Shown here in pieces: positions 5,945 to 6,749 of a DNA stretch of 6,749 nt. Under the pieces are notes generated by a model that saw only the letters and a list, made by a program, of their open reading frames with translations, was not told where the DNA came from and made no database searches. Every line of letters begins with the position of its first letter. Positions within the stretch are counted from its first letter, which is position 1. Location of the stretch: the NCBI GenBank assembly GCA_031281765.1, contig JAITEX010000116.1, positions 1 to 6,749 of the forward strand. Direction: 5' to 3'. This DNA comes from Eubacteriales Family XIII. Incertae Sedis bacterium. Lineage in GTDB: Bacteria; Bacillota; Clostridia; Peptostreptococcales; Anaerovoracaceae. The position numbers and the translations under genes were made by a program.

Positions 5945-6749
5945 CTAAATCTTTGGACGCGCTCAACAAATTGAACACCGAACAAAAGGAGGCCGCCCTG
6001 CATACGGACGGCCCCCTTTTGATATTGGCCGGCGCGGGCAGCGGCAAAACGAGCACGATGACCGCGCGCATAGCCCACTTAGTGAAAGACAAGGGGGTAT
6101 ACCCCTACCGCATACTTGCCGTTACGTTTACGAACAAGGCCGCGGGCGAAATGAGGGACCGCGTCGAGGCGTTGGTCGGCCCCACGCGCGGCCTGTGGAT
6201 CATGACCTTCCACGCGGCCTGTCTGCGCATCTTGCATATGCACGCGGACCGGCTCGGTTACGGGAAAAATTTCAATGTCTACGACCCGACCGACCAGAAG
6301 GTGGTTGTCAAGAACGCCGTCAAGGCGCTGAACTTTGACGAGAAGAAATTCACGCCGAACTACGTTCTTTCCATTATTTCATCGGCAAAGGACAAGGGGA
6401 AGACGGCGGCGGATTTCGAGGCCGAGGCCGGAGACTTCCCGCTGCGAAAGCAGGTCGCGGATATTTATACGGAATACGAACGCGTTCTCAGGAAGAACAA
6501 CGCGATGGATTTTGACGACCTGATAATGAATACGGTGACGCTGTTCGAAAAGTTTCCGGACGTGCTCGCCGGCTATCAGGAACGCTTCAGCTATATTATG
6601 GTGGACGAGTATCAGGACACGAACCTCATGCAATACAAGTTCGTGAAACTGCTCGCGGAGAAACACGGGAATATCTGTGTCGTCGGCGACGACGACCAGT
6701 GCATATACGAATGGCGCGGCGCCGACATCTCGAACATACTGAATTTCGA
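5941..6749 (+). CDS. pcrA: PcrA/UvrD-type DNA helicase, 3'-partial
   Basis: This superfamily 1A 3'-5' DNA helicase acts in repair and in replication-fork maintenance. The window holds its first 269 residues without a stop. Motifs in order: Q motif LNTEQKEAA (11-19), Walker A AGAGSGKT (30-37), Ia VTFTNKAAGEM (61-71), Ib TFHA (89-92), motif II VDEYQDTN (221-228) and motif III VGDDDQCIYEWRGA (248-261). In motif III Cys254 replaces the usual Ser. The remaining roughly 60% should lie to the right. ATG 5941 overlaps the small gene's stop (ATGA), and no well-placed Shine-Dalgarno is visible, so translation is probably coupled. The first five residues (MTKSL) differ from the old start (MTPHTI) and come from the insert side, after which the copies agree. 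PcrA, UvrD and Rep cannot be separated firmly on this part. Confidence 0.93.
   Translation, partial: MTKSLDALNKLNTEQKEAALHTDGPLLILAGAGSGKTSTMTARIAHLVKDKGVYPYRILAVTFTNKAAGEMRDRVEALVGPTRGLWIMTFHAACLRILHMHADRLGYGKNFNVYDPTDQKVVVKNAVKALNFDEKKFTPNYVLSIISSAKDKGKTAADFEAEAGDFPLRKQVADIYTEYERVLRKNNAMDFDDLIMNTVTLFEKFPDVLAGYQERFSYIMVDEYQDTNLMQYKFVKLLAEKHGNICVVGDDDQCIYEWRGADISNILNF
5956..6045 (+). repeat. Right copy of the 90-bp target duplication
   Basis: This copy is part of the intact helicase gene and covers Asp6 to Gly35. It matches 4400-4489 at 89 of 90 positions. The next codons are AAA ACG (Walker A Lys-Thr), which the left copy lacks. Because this copy is the translated one, selection acts on it, while the left copy is free to decay; a single silent difference therefore suggests a recent event. 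Confidence 0.97.

Larger units (their letters stand above)
4490..5955 (+). mobile_element. 1466-bp inserted module with long target duplication
   Basis: This segment lies between the two copies of the 90-bp helicase repeat. It is visibly AT-richer than hppA and the helicase, with AAT, ATT, AAA and TAT codons common. It carries a palindrome, 10-bp-period repeats, a promoter, an SDH-type protease gene and a 54-aa gene. Its right end also contributes an ATG and four codons (MTKSL) that restart the helicase in frame. No transposase, integrase or terminal inverted repeats are visible. It could have come in by homologous recombination through the helicase 5' end, by a staggered break with long fill-in, or by a recombinase acting in trans. 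Its foreign origin is inference from the structure and base composition. Confidence 0.8.

Noticed and set aside
4490..5955. Conventional insertion sequence
   Set aside because: There is no transposase frame, no terminal inverted repeats, and the flanking duplication is 90 bp rather than a few bases.

Overview
The window is bacterial, and every gene I support lies on the + strand. Most of it is GC-rich, with GGC, GCG and ATA codons common. The choline-binding-type cell-wall repeats at the left suggest a host-associated anaerobe. Clostridia or a Synergistota-like lineage are possible, but the sequence does not settle it.

Layout: (1) 2-952 is the 3' end of a large secreted or surface protein with five choline-binding-type repeats, closed by a strong intrinsic terminator (1020-1077). 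(2) 1220-1774 is an unrecognised 184-aa helical protein with its own promoter. (3) 1935-4385 is hppA, a membrane-bound proton-translocating pyrophosphatase that looks like the divergent, potassium-independent clade, behind a clear sigma70-type promoter. (4) A PcrA/UvrD-type helicase gene starts on the hppA stop codon (GTGA overlap at 4382) but breaks off after 36 codons, just before the Walker A lysine. (5) 4490-5955 is a visibly AT-richer insert. It carries a 12-bp palindrome, a 10-bp-period repeat, an extended -10 promoter, a ClpP/SppA-like serine protease of the SDH family and a 54-aa partner. (6) The helicase resumes at 5941 as an intact frame running off the right edge.

The main discovery is the structure of parts 4-6. 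A 90-bp stretch of the helicase gene (codons D6 to G35 of the intact copy, ending directly before the Walker A Lys-Thr) occurs on both sides of the insert, 89/90 identical. The insert therefore has the form of an insertion with a long target duplication. It supplies a new start codon and first codons for the helicase, so the essential-type gene behind it survives. The two insert genes and the restored helicase are packed tightly: the protease stop is followed at once by the small gene, whose stop overlaps the helicase ATG (ATGA at 5941-5944). This reproduces the stop/start coupling the helicase had with hppA. No transposase or integrase is visible.

The two-gene cargo (protease plus small protein) with its own promoter is a candidate selfish or defence-type module. 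That functional reading is inference; the duplication and the gene order are seen directly.
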